In this document: positions 25,292-32,878 of the stretch, in pieces | Numbering within the stretch: the first letter of the stretch is position 1 | Layout: every line of letters begins with the position of its first letter | Assembly (NCBI RefSeq): GCF_024298885.1 | Contig: NZ_CP101166.1 | Location: 1,550,001-1,614,000, forward strand | DNA length: 64,000 nucleotides | Direction of reading: 5' to 3' | DNA from: Haloglomus halophilum | GTDB taxonomy: Archaea; Halobacteriota; Halobacteria; Halobacteriales; Haloarculaceae | Translations under genes and position numbers: made by a program | Notes under the pieces: model-generated | Seen by the model: the letters and a program-made list of their open reading frames with translations, nothing else | Told to the model about the DNA's origin: nothing | Databases searched by the model: none

Positions 25292-27169
25292 ATGAACGTC
25301 GTCCCGGACACGAGCGCGGTCATCGACGGCCGTGTGTCCGAGTTCCACGAACGGGGCGAACCCGTCGAGACGGTGTACGTCCCCGAGGCGGTCGTCTCCG
25401 AGCTGGAGTCCCAGGCCAACGCCGGCCACGACACCGGCTGGAACGGGCTCGAGGAGCTCCAGCGCCTCACGGACCTCGCCGACGCCGACGAGCTCGCTGT
25501 CGAGTACGTCGGCGAGCGCCCCACCAGTGACGAGATCGGTGGTGCCCACGAAGGTGACATCGACGCGGTCATCCGCGATATCGCCCAGGAGTACGACGCC
25601 ACGCTCCTGACCAGCGACGCGGTCCAGGCCGAGGTCGCCCGGGCGAAGGGCATCGCCGTCGAGTACGTCGAGGCCGAGACCCGCGACGTGGACACGCTCT
25701 CCATCGAGGAGTTCTTCGACGAGGAGACGATGAGCGTCCATCTCCGCACGGATGTCCCCCCGATGGCCAAGCGCGGGAGCCTCGGCGACATGCGCTACGA
25801 GGCAATCCGCGACGAGCCCTCCACGGAGGCCCAGCTGAAGGAGTGGGCCGCCGAGATCGAGGCGTCGGCCCGCCAGTCCAGCCAGGGGTTCATCGAGCTC
25901 TCCGAGCCCGGCATGAGCATCGTCCAGTTCCGGGACATGCGCATCGCCGTCGCGCAGCCGCCGTTCGCCGACGGCTACGAGATCACGGCCGTCCGACCCA
26001 TCGCGAAGACGACGCTGGACGACTACAAGCTCGCCGGCGAACTCCGCGACCGCCTGCAGGAGCAGCAGCGCGGTGTCCTCATCAGCGGGGCGCCGGGCGC
26101 CGGGAAGTCCACGTTCGCCCAGGCCGTCGCCGAGTTCCTCGCCGATACGGGCTTCGCGGTCAAGACGATGGAGAAGCCCCGCGACCTCCAGGTCGGCCCG
26201 AACATCACCCAGTACACCGAACTGGACGGCTCGATGGAGAAGACCGCCGACTCCCTGCTGATGGTCCGGCCGGACTACACCATCTACGACGAGGTCCGGA
26301 AGACCTCCGACTTCTCCGTGTTCGCGGACATGCGGCTCGCGGGCGTCGGGATGCTGGGCGTGGTCCACGCGACCCGCGCCATCGACGCGCTCCAGCGGCT
26401 CGTCGGCCGCGTCGAACTCGGGATGATACCGCAGGTCGTCGACACGGTCGTCTACATCGAGGCCGGCGAGGTCCACACCGTCTACGACGTCCACACCGAG
26501 GTGAAGGTCCCCCACGGCCTGATGGAGGAGGACCTCACGCGCCCGGTGGTCGTCATCAGCGACTTCGAGACCGGCGAACCCTCATACGAGATCTACACGT
26601 TCAACAACCAGGTCGTCACGGTCCCGCTGGAGGAGGGCGAGGACGGGAGCGACACGGGTGTCAACCGCATCGCCAAGCAGGAGATCGAACGCGAGGTCAA
26701 GTCGGTCGCCCGCGACCGCGTGGACGTCGATATCACCGGGCAGAACTCCGCCCGCGTCTACGTCTCCGAGAACGACATCTCGACGGTCATCGGGAAGGGC
26801 GGCGGCCGCATCTCCGACATCGAGAACCGGCTCGGCATCGAGATCGACGTGCGCACCCACGACGAGCGCCCGGACGGCGCGCGCCACGCCGGGGGGTCGG
26901 GCGGTGGCGACGCCGGTGGGAGTTCCGGCGGTCGCGCGGGTGGCGGCTCCGGCGAGATCGTCACGCCCGAGGTCACCTCCCGGCACGTCATCGTCCCGGC
27001 CGAGGGGTACCAGGGCGAGACCGTCGAGGTGCAGGCCGGCGGCGAGTACCTGTTCACGGCGACCGTCTCGCGCGGCGGCGAGATCCAGGTCTCGCGTGGG
27101 TCGGCCATCGCCGAGGAACTGGAGCAGGCCATCGACCGCGGCAAGCAGATCACCATCGCGCCGCAGTAG
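25292..27169 (+). CDS. PIN-ATPase-KH protein, predicted RNA-processing enzyme
   Basis: About 625 residues with three parts in order. Residues 1-150 are a PIN nuclease domain (VPDTSAVIDGRVSEF, ALLTSD-type motif TLLTSDAVQAEVARAKG). About 230-470 is a VirB11/PilT-like ATPase (GAPGAGKSTFAQAV near 268, MVRPDYTIYDEVRKTSDF, GVVHATRAIDALQRL). A KH RNA-binding fold follows near 490-525 (NDISTVIGKGGGRISDIENRLG), then a Gly/Ser-rich linker and a beta-rich tail (SRHVIVPAEGYQGETVEV). This architecture is widespread in archaea. RNA cleavage or ribosome-associated quality control is inferred from the domains. It probably has its own promoter. Confidence 0.92.
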   Translation: MNVVPDTSAVIDGRVSEFHERGEPVETVYVPEAVVSELESQANAGHDTGWNGLEELQRLTDLADADELAVEYVGERPTSDEIGGAHEGDIDAVIRDIAQEYDATLLTSDAVQAEVARAKGIAVEYVEAETRDVDTLSIEEFFDEETMSVHLRTDVPPMAKRGSLGDMRYEAIRDEPSTEAQLKEWAAEIEASARQSSQGFIELSEPGMSIVQFRDMRIAVAQPPFADGYEITAVRPIAKTTLDDYKLAGELRDRLQEQQRGVLISGAPGAGKSTFAQAVAEFLADTGFAVKTMEKPRDLQVGPNITQYTELDGSMEKTADSLLMVRPDYTIYDEVRKTSDFSVFADMRLAGVGMLGVVHATRAIDALQRLVGRVELGMIPQVVDTVVYIEAGEVHTVYDVHTEVKVPHGLMEEDLTRPVVVISDFETGEPSYEIYTFNNQVVTVPLEEGEDGSDTGVNRIAKQEIEREVKSVARDRVDVDITGQNSARVYVSENDISTVIGKGGGRISDIENRLGIEIDVRTHDERPDGARHAGGSGGGDAGGSSGGRAGGGSGEIVTPEVTSRHVIVPAEGYQGETVEVQAGGEYLFTATVSRGGEIQVSRGSAIAEELEQAIDRGKQITIAPQ

Positions 27170-27265
27170 GCCGGCGCCGTGCCGCATAGGAAACCCCTTT
27201 GTCCGACGCCCCCTGCGGTCAGGTAACCCGCCGGCGGCGGCGATTCCGCCGCGGCATTCCACATC

Positions 27266-29653
27266 ATGCGCGTAGACGAGGCCGTCCCCGAGTTCGCCGA
27301 CGCGTTCCCGTTCGAGGCGTTCAACCGGATGCAGACGGAGGCCCTGCCCGCGGTGCTGGACTCCGACGAGAACGTCGTCGTGAGCGCCCCCACCGCCTCC
27401 GGGAAGACCGCGCTCGCGGAACTGGCCATCTGCCGCACCCTCCGCAACGAGGGGACCGCCCTCTTCCTCGCACCGCTGCGCGCGCTCACCAACGAGAAGG
27501 AGTCCGAATGGGAGCGCTTCGAGGACCTCGGGTATTCGGTGTACGTCGTCACGGGCGAGCGCGACCTCAATCCCCGGCGTGCCGAGCGCGCCGACGTGCT
27601 GGTTATGACCCCCGAGAAGGCCGATTCGGCCACGCGCAAGCACGACACCGCGCGTCACGCGTTCATCACGGACGTCGACTGCTGCATCATCGACGAGGTC
27701 CACCTGCTGGACTCGGACAAGCGCGGGTCCGTCCTCGAAGTCACGGTCTCGCGCCTGCGCCGACTCTGTGACCCGCGCGTGGTCGCGCTCTCGGCGACGA
27801 TGCCGAACATCGAGGACGTGGCCGGGTGGCTCGATGCGCCCGACGAGTGCACGTTCACCTTCGGCGAGGAGTACCGCCCGGTCCCGCTGCACGCGGGGGT
27901 GGAGACGTACTCGCACGGTGAGAACCCGTTCCAGGACAAGTACCGCCGCCTGTTCCGCGCGCTCGACCTCGCCCAACCCCATATCGAGGACGGCGGGCAG
28001 GCCCTCGTCTTCGTCTCCAGCCGGCAGGACACCGTCCGCGCCGCGGAGAAGGCCCGCGACGTGGTCGCCGAGCGCGACATCGAGATGGGCGCCCGCGGCG
28101 ACTACGACATGCACACCGAGGCCCAGGACCTGGACAACGACACCCTCCGCCAGTCCGTCGTCGACGGCGTGGCCTTCCACCACGCCGGGCTCTCGCGCTC
28201 GGACAAGGACCGCGTCGAGGAGTGGTTCCGCGACGGCACGGTCCAGCTCCTGTTCTCGACCTCGACGCTCGCGTGGGGCGTGAACCTGCCCGCGCGCTGT
28301 GTCGTCATCCGGGACACGAAGTACCACGACCCGCTCGAGGGGGAGGTCGACATGAGTCCGCTCGACGTGCTCCAGATGCTCGGGCGCGCCGGGCGGCCGG
28401 GCTACGACGACGCCGGCTACGCGTACGTGGTCTGTGACGGCGCGGACGCCGAGAAGTACCGGACCCTGCTTCGCGAGGGCAAGGAGATCGAGTCCCGCCT
28501 CGCCGAGGACCTCGACGCGCACCTCAACGCCGAGGTCGCGCTGGGCTACGTCCGCGAGATGGACGACGTGATGGAGTGGCTGGAGACCACCTTCTACTAC
28601 GTCCGGGCGCAGGCCGCCCCCGACGGCGCCAGCGACGGCTCGACGGACTACCCGTTCGGCGGCAACCTCCGCACGAGGGCGCGGGAGACGCTGGACGCGC
28701 TGGTCGACGACGGGTTCGTCGAGGAGGACGGCCTCCGCCTGCGGCCGACGGCGCTCGGGCGGCTGGCCTCGAAGTTCTACATGCGCCTCGACACCGCCCG
28801 CGAGTTCGCCGACCTGACCGAACTCGCCGCGGAGCGTCCCGTCGACGAGACCGACGTACTCCGGACGGTCGCGGCCGCCGCCGAGTTCGACTCCGTCAGC
28901 GCCCGCAAGAGCGAGCGCGACGCCGTCGAGTCGGTCCTCGGGAAGTCGTTCGCCACGGATGCCGAGGGTGAGGACCTCGAACCCGGGCATCGGAAGGTGC
29001 TGGCCATCTGCCGGTCGGCGATGCGGGGGTCCACCCCGGCCGAACTCCAGAGCGACGCGTGGGTCATCAAGCAGAACGTCCTGCGCCTGCTCGCGGCCCT
29101 GCACGCGTTCGCCCGCGAGTTCGCGCCCGCCCGCACCGCGAACCTCGTCCGCCGGGTCGAGGCCCGCGTCGAGACCGGCATCTCCGCCGACGCTGTCGGC
29201 CTCACCGCCGTCGACGGCGTCGCCCGCGGCCGCGCCCAGAAACTCGCCGCAGAGGGGCTGAAAACGCCTGCCGACATCGTCGCCGCCGGGGTCGAGGGGC
29301 TCGTCGATGCGGGCCTCTCGGAGGGCGTCGCCGAGCGAGTCCTGCGGAACGCCCGCGACCTCCCGGTCGTCGAGGTGGACTGGGGGGCGTTCCCCGACAG
29401 CATCGCGCTGGGCGAGCGCGCGATGTGTCCGGTCACGGTGCGCTCGACCGCGGGCAGCGCCCGGGCGGGGGTCCGCGTGACGGTCAACGGCCGGGAGATG
29501 TCCAGCGGCGAGAGTCACCTCGGCGAGACGGAGACGACGGTCGGCGTCTTCGGCACGGACCAGGCCGACGAACTCACCTACCGGGTCGAGGTGGCGTTCC
29601 CGGACCTGCCGCTTGCGCCCGTGACGGAGTCGCGAACCGTGCGGGTGGAGTAG
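27266..29653 (+). CDS. Ski2/Hel308-like superfamily 2 helicase
   Basis: A 795-residue helicase. Motifs: FNRMQTEALP (Q motif), SAPTASGKTALAELA (Walker A near 44), FLAPLRALTNEK, DEVH (near 143), LSATMPNIEDVAGWL, FVSSRQDT, FSTSTLAWGVNLPA and QMLGRAGRPGYD. A winged-helix and ratchet region follows, then tandem HhH-like turns (LTAVDGVARGRAQKLAAEGL), and a C-terminal beta sandwich (CPVTVRSTAGSARAGVRVTVNG). The order is that of Ski2/Brr2/Hel308 proteins with a Sec63-like module. Hel308 members unwind lagging-strand forks; RNA-unwinding relatives exist, so DNA or RNA cannot be decided from sequence. It lies 96 bases after the PIN-KH gene. Confidence 0.88.
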   Translation: MRVDEAVPEFADAFPFEAFNRMQTEALPAVLDSDENVVVSAPTASGKTALAELAICRTLRNEGTALFLAPLRALTNEKESEWERFEDLGYSVYVVTGERDLNPRRAERADVLVMTPEKADSATRKHDTARHAFITDVDCCIIDEVHLLDSDKRGSVLEVTVSRLRRLCDPRVVALSATMPNIEDVAGWLDAPDECTFTFGEEYRPVPLHAGVETYSHGENPFQDKYRRLFRALDLAQPHIEDGGQALVFVSSRQDTVRAAEKARDVVAERDIEMGARGDYDMHTEAQDLDNDTLRQSVVDGVAFHHAGLSRSDKDRVEEWFRDGTVQLLFSTSTLAWGVNLPARCVVIRDTKYHDPLEGEVDMSPLDVLQMLGRAGRPGYDDAGYAYVVCDGADAEKYRTLLREGKEIESRLAEDLDAHLNAEVALGYVREMDDVMEWLETTFYYVRAQAAPDGASDGSTDYPFGGNLRTRARETLDALVDDGFVEEDGLRLRPTALGRLASKFYMRLDTAREFADLTELAAERPVDETDVLRTVAAAAEFDSVSARKSERDAVESVLGKSFATDAEGEDLEPGHRKVLAICRSAMRGSTPAELQSDAWVIKQNVLRLLAALHAFAREFAPARTANLVRRVEARVETGISADAVGLTAVDGVARGRAQKLAAEGLKTPADIVAAGVEGLVDAGLSEGVAERVLRNARDLPVVEVDWGAFPDSIALGERAMCPVTVRSTAGSARAGVRVTVNGREMSSGESHLGETETTVGVFGTDQADELTYRVEVAFPDLPLAPVTESRTVRVE

Positions 29654-29789
29654 CGCCGGTCGGGAGCGGGGTTGCTCGCCCGGCCGGTCCCGCCGACGGG
29701 ATGCACGACCCAGCTGCTGGCCGGGCCCGTTGCTATCACGGCCCAGCCGCGAAGATTTATCCCCGGAGCCGACCCACCAGCACCCAGTA

Positions 29790-30608
29790 ATGGGATTCTT
29801 CAGCAGACTCAAGACCGGCTGGGCACTGTCGATGGACAGCCTCCAGGTCCTCCGCGACGAGCCGAGCCTCACCGTGTTCCCCGCCATCTCGGGCATCGCG
29901 GGCGCCATCTATCTCGCCCTCATCCTCGGCGGTGCGGTGTTCCTCGTCGGCCCGACTCCCGGGCCCGCGATGTACGCCGCGCTGTTCGTCGTCTACCTCG
30001 GCACCTCGTTCATCGCGGCGTTCTTCTCGGCCGCGTTGATGTACAACGCCCGCGAGGTGTTCCACGGGCGCGACCCCACGCTGAACGAGGGGCTCGCGGC
30101 CGCGTGGCGCAACAGACGCCCGCTGTTCGCGTGGGCGGTCATCTCGGCCGTCGTCGGGACGGTCCTCCAGCTGCTGGAGAGCACGGACAACCCGCTGGCC
30201 GAACTCGCCTCGTTCGTCTTCAGCGTGGCGTGGGGCATCCTGACGTACTTCGTCATCCCCGTCATCGTCTTCGAGGAGGTCTCGGTCCGGGAGATGTTCG
30301 AGCGCTCCGGGCAGACGTTCAAGGAGACCTGGGGCGAGACCGCGGGCGCCAGCTTCGGCGTCGGCATCGTCACCGTGCTGTTCACGCTGGCGGGGCTGGC
30401 GGTCGCCGCACTCGCCTTCTTCGTGCTCGGCGGCACCGGGCTGGGCCTCGTCGGCGCCATCGCCATCGGCGTGCTCGTCATCCTGCTGGCCTACCTGGGT
30501 GGCACGACGCTGGGCGCAGTCGCGAAGACCGCCCTCTACGTCTACGCCACGGAGGGCGAGCGCCCCCAGCAGTTCGAGAACGTCGACTTCCGGTCGGCCG
30601 GGCGGTAA
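29790..30608 (+). CDS. Membrane protein of the DUF6159 type
   Basis: About 272 residues with five to six hydrophobic segments. It begins MGFFSRLKTGWALSMDSLQVLRDEPSLTVFPAISGIAG, the family's typical start, and contains FFSAALMYNAREVFHGRDPTLNEGL, WGILTYFVIPVIVFEEVSVREMFERS and GGTTLGAVAKTALYVYATEG. The family is common in haloarchaea and of unknown function. A TATA-like GATTTATCC lies about 33 bases before this ATG. Confidence 0.82.
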   Translation: MGFFSRLKTGWALSMDSLQVLRDEPSLTVFPAISGIAGAIYLALILGGAVFLVGPTPGPAMYAALFVVYLGTSFIAAFFSAALMYNAREVFHGRDPTLNEGLAAAWRNRRPLFAWAVISAVVGTVLQLLESTDNPLAELASFVFSVAWGILTYFVIPVIVFEEVSVREMFERSGQTFKETWGETAGASFGVGIVTVLFTLAGLAVAALAFFVLGGTGLGLVGAIAIGVLVILLAYLGGTTLGAVAKTALYVYATEGERPQQFENVDFRSAGR

Positions 30609-30693
30609 GCCGGCACCGGAACCACCGGCACCGGCCACGAGAGGACCCGATATCGAAGTGTTCAACCCACTGCCCCGACCAGCACGGGCAACC

Positions 30694-30726
30694 ATGCCAC
30701 AGCACGAACGGTGGTGGTCCGCGTGA
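30694..30726 (+). CDS. Possible 10-residue leader ORF before bioY
   Basis: ATG at 30694 encodes MPQHERWWSA and stops at TGA 30724-30726, which overlaps the GTG start of bioY as GTGA. It includes two Trp codons. It may be a translationally coupled leader peptide or chance; the same arrangement recurs before ureB and bioN. Confidence 0.3.
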   Translation: MPQHERWWSA

Positions 30727-31304
30727 GCGCGGCGACCGAGAACGTCGAACTCGTCGGGCAGGAGATCGGCAAGAACGTCGCCCGCGCGGCGATGCTCGCG
30801 GCCCTGACCGGCGCGTTCGCGTACGTCTCCTTCCCGAACCCCGTCTCGCCCATCGCCATCACGCTGCAGGGGCTGGGCATCTTCCTCGCGGGCATCTTCC
30901 TCGGCCCCGTCTGGGGTGGGCTGTCCATCGTCCTCTACCTCGTCGCCGGAGCGGCCGGAGCGCCGGTCTTCCAGGGCGGTGCCGCCGGTATCGGACAGTT
31001 CGCCGGGTCGAGCGGCGGCTACCTGTTCGCCTTCCCGGTCGCGGCGGCCGCCATCGGCGCGCTCGTCCACGGCTTCGACGGCCTCCGTGACCCCAGCGAG
31101 GTCCCCATCTGGCGGCTCGCCGGCGCCATGACCATCGGCGTCGCCATCATCTACGTCGGCGGCATCGTCGGCCTGATGGTGGTCCTCGGGCTGGGGCCCG
31201 TCGAGGCGTTCTTCGCGGGGGCGGCGGCGTTCATCCCCGCCGAGGCGCTCAAGATGGCCGCCGCGGTCGGCATCGTCAACAGCGAGGAGTTCTCCGCCGA
31301 GTGA
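30723..31304 (+). CDS. bioY: BioY, substrate-binding subunit of the biotin ECF transporter
   Basis: About 193 residues with six membrane segments. FVSFPNP-like AYVSFPNPVSPIAITLQGLGIFLAGIFLGPVWGGLSIVLYLVAGAAGAPVFQGGAAGI is the BioY signature region, followed by GGYLFAFPVAAAAIGAL and FIPAEALKMAAAV. BioY captures biotin and docks with the energy module. The next two genes encode that module, so a full BioMNY system is present. The start is GTG 30723 (MSAATENVEL); GTG 30711 would add four residues. Confidence 0.93.
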   Translation: MSAATENVELVGQEIGKNVARAAMLAALTGAFAYVSFPNPVSPIAITLQGLGIFLAGIFLGPVWGGLSIVLYLVAGAAGAPVFQGGAAGIGQFAGSSGGYLFAFPVAAAAIGALVHGFDGLRDPSEVPIWRLAGAMTIGVAIIYVGGIVGLMVVLGLGPVEAFFAGAAAFIPAEALKMAAAVGIVNSEEFSAE

Positions 31305-31325
31305 CCGACCACCGCCAGCGATGAC

Positions 31326-32024
31326 ATGATAGAGACCCGCGGCCTCGAACACTCGTACGACGACGAGCCGGTCCTCGACGGCGTCGACATCACCGTCGCG
31401 GATGGGGAGTTCCTGCTGCTCGTCGGGCCGAACGGGGCCGGGAAGACCACGCTCGTCCGCCACTTCAACGGCCTCCTCGTCCCCGACACGGGCACGGTAC
31501 TGGTCGACGGCCAGCCGGTCGCCGACGACCTCGTGGCCGCCCGCGCGGCCGTGGCGATGGTGTTCCAGGACCCGCGCGACGGGTTCGTCGCCGCGACCGT
31601 CCGCGGGGACGTGGCCTTCGGCCCGGAGAACCTCGGCCTGCCGCACGCGGAGATCGACCGCCGCGTCGACGAGGCCCTCGAAGCGGTCCGGATGGCGGAC
31701 CGGGGCGAGGAACGCATCGACCAGCTCTCGGGCGGCGAGCAGGCCCGGGTCGCCATCGCCGGCGCGCTCGCGATGGAGCCGAGCCACCTCGTACTGGACG
31801 AGCCGCTGGCCGGGCTCGACCACCCCGCGCGGACGGCCGTCGTCGACCGGCTGGCCGCGCTCAACGAGTCGGGCACCGGCGTCGTCGTCGTCACGCACGA
31901 CCTCCGCGACGTGGCCGAGTTGGCCGACCGCGTCGTGGTGATGCGCGACGGTGCCGTTGCACTGGACGGCCCTCCGGACGCCGTCCGCGACCGGTTGCTC
32001 GAGTTCGACGTCCGACCATGGTGA
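31326..32024 (+). CDS. bioM: BioM/EcfA ATPase of the biotin ECF transporter
   Basis: A 232-residue ABC ATPase: Walker A GPNGAGKTT at 34-42, Q-loop VFQDPRDGFVAATV, signature LSGGEQARVAIA, Walker B LVLDEPLAGLD and the switch His in VVVTHDL. The Q-loop region followed by DVAFGPENLGLP is typical of EcfA proteins. It powers the transporter together with BioN and BioY. It starts 21 bases after bioY; its stop overlaps a small ORF that leads into bioN. Confidence 0.93.
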   Translation: MIETRGLEHSYDDEPVLDGVDITVADGEFLLLVGPNGAGKTTLVRHFNGLLVPDTGTVLVDGQPVADDLVAARAAVAMVFQDPRDGFVAATVRGDVAFGPENLGLPHAEIDRRVDEALEAVRMADRGEERIDQLSGGEQARVAIAGALAMEPSHLVLDEPLAGLDHPARTAVVDRLAALNESGTGVVVVTHDLRDVAELADRVVVMRDGAVALDGPPDAVRDRLLEFDVRPW

Positions 32025-32086
32025 GCGGCGGTCGGGAGCGCGTGGCAGGGCTGGGCGCCAGCCGCCGCGGAGGGCGACCGTGCTGA
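32018..32086 (+). CDS. Possible 22-residue ORF linking bioM and bioN
   Basis: ATG at 32018 overlaps the bioM stop (ATGGTGA), and the frame ends at TGA 32084-32086, just inside the GTG start of bioN at 32080. It encodes MVSGGRERVAGLGASRRGGR plus two residues. A coupling peptide would carry ribosomes across the 55-base gap, but the peptide is low-complexity and may be chance. Confidence 0.25.
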   Translation: MVSGGRERVAGLGASRRGGRPC

Positions 32087-32817
32087 GGTACGAGCCGGGG
32101 ACCACGCTGGTCCACGACCTCGACCCGCGGACGAAGCTCGCCTTCCAGGTCGCGTTCACCGCCGCCGCGTTCGCCCACACGACGCCGCGTGGCCTCGTCG
32201 TCCTGACGGGCGTCGCGGGCGGGGTCCTGCTGGCCGCGCGGCTCCGACCGCGCTCGGTCGTGGCCGACCTCCGGTTCGTCCTCCCGTTCCTCGTCGCAGC
32301 ACCGCTACTGGAGGGGCTCACGTTGGGCTCGCCGTGGTTCTCGCTCGCGGAGGCGCGGTTCCCGGCGCTGGCGAGCTACCGGGTCCTGCTGGTGTTGCTC
32401 GTGAGCGCGGCGTACGTCACCACCACGCCGAGCCGGGAGTCACGAGCCGCCATCCAGTGGCTCGTCCCCGGCCGCCCGGGCCAGTTCCTCGGCGTCGGCG
32501 TCGGGCTGGTCTTCCGATTCCTGCCGGTCCTCCAGCGGGATGCAGCGCGTGCCCGTGAGGCCATGCGCGCACGGCTCGGCGAGGCCCGCCCTCTCACCGA
32601 GCGGATGCGCATCGTCGCGACGGCGAGCCTGCGGCGGGCGTTCGACCGCTCGGATACACTGGCGCTCGCGCTCGGTGCCCGCTGTTTCGCGTGGAATCCG
32701 ACGCTCCCCCGGCTCGCGCTCGGGCGTACGGATGTGCCCGTGCTGGCGGGCTGTGTCGCGCTGGTCGGGTGGGCGCTCTGGCCGCTGGTCGGCTGGCCGA
32801 CGGTCCCCGGCATCTGA
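32080..32817 (+). CDS. bioN: BioN/EcfT transmembrane subunit of the biotin transporter
   Basis: About 245 residues from a GTG: MLRYEPGTTLVHDLDPRTKLAFQ, the typical EcfT opening in which the DPRTK motif precedes the first helix. Several membrane segments follow, then the cytoplasmic coupling motifs with Ala-Arg-Glu pattern (RDAARAREAMRARLG and SLRRAFDRSDTLALALGARCF), which contact the ATPase. It completes the BioMNY transporter. The start is chosen from the family pattern. Confidence 0.9.
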   Translation: MLRYEPGTTLVHDLDPRTKLAFQVAFTAAAFAHTTPRGLVVLTGVAGGVLLAARLRPRSVVADLRFVLPFLVAAPLLEGLTLGSPWFSLAEARFPALASYRVLLVLLVSAAYVTTTPSRESRAAIQWLVPGRPGQFLGVGVGLVFRFLPVLQRDAARAREAMRARLGEARPLTERMRIVATASLRRAFDRSDTLALALGARCFAWNPTLPRLALGRTDVPVLAGCVALVGWALWPLVGWPTVPGI

Positions 32818-32878
32818 GCCACGCAGGGGGGATGACCGACCCGAATCTTAACTGGTGTCACTGCATACCACGCGGCGG

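Noticed and set aside
26582-29908. Open frame of about 1108 residues on the minus strand
   Set aside because: It is antisense to the PIN-ATPase-KH and helicase genes, with no domain pattern; the sense genes have complete motifs.
29757-32321. Minus-strand frame of about 854 residues over bioYMN
   Set aside because: It is antisense to a family with clear motifs; composition is Asp/Arg/Gly-rich shadow.
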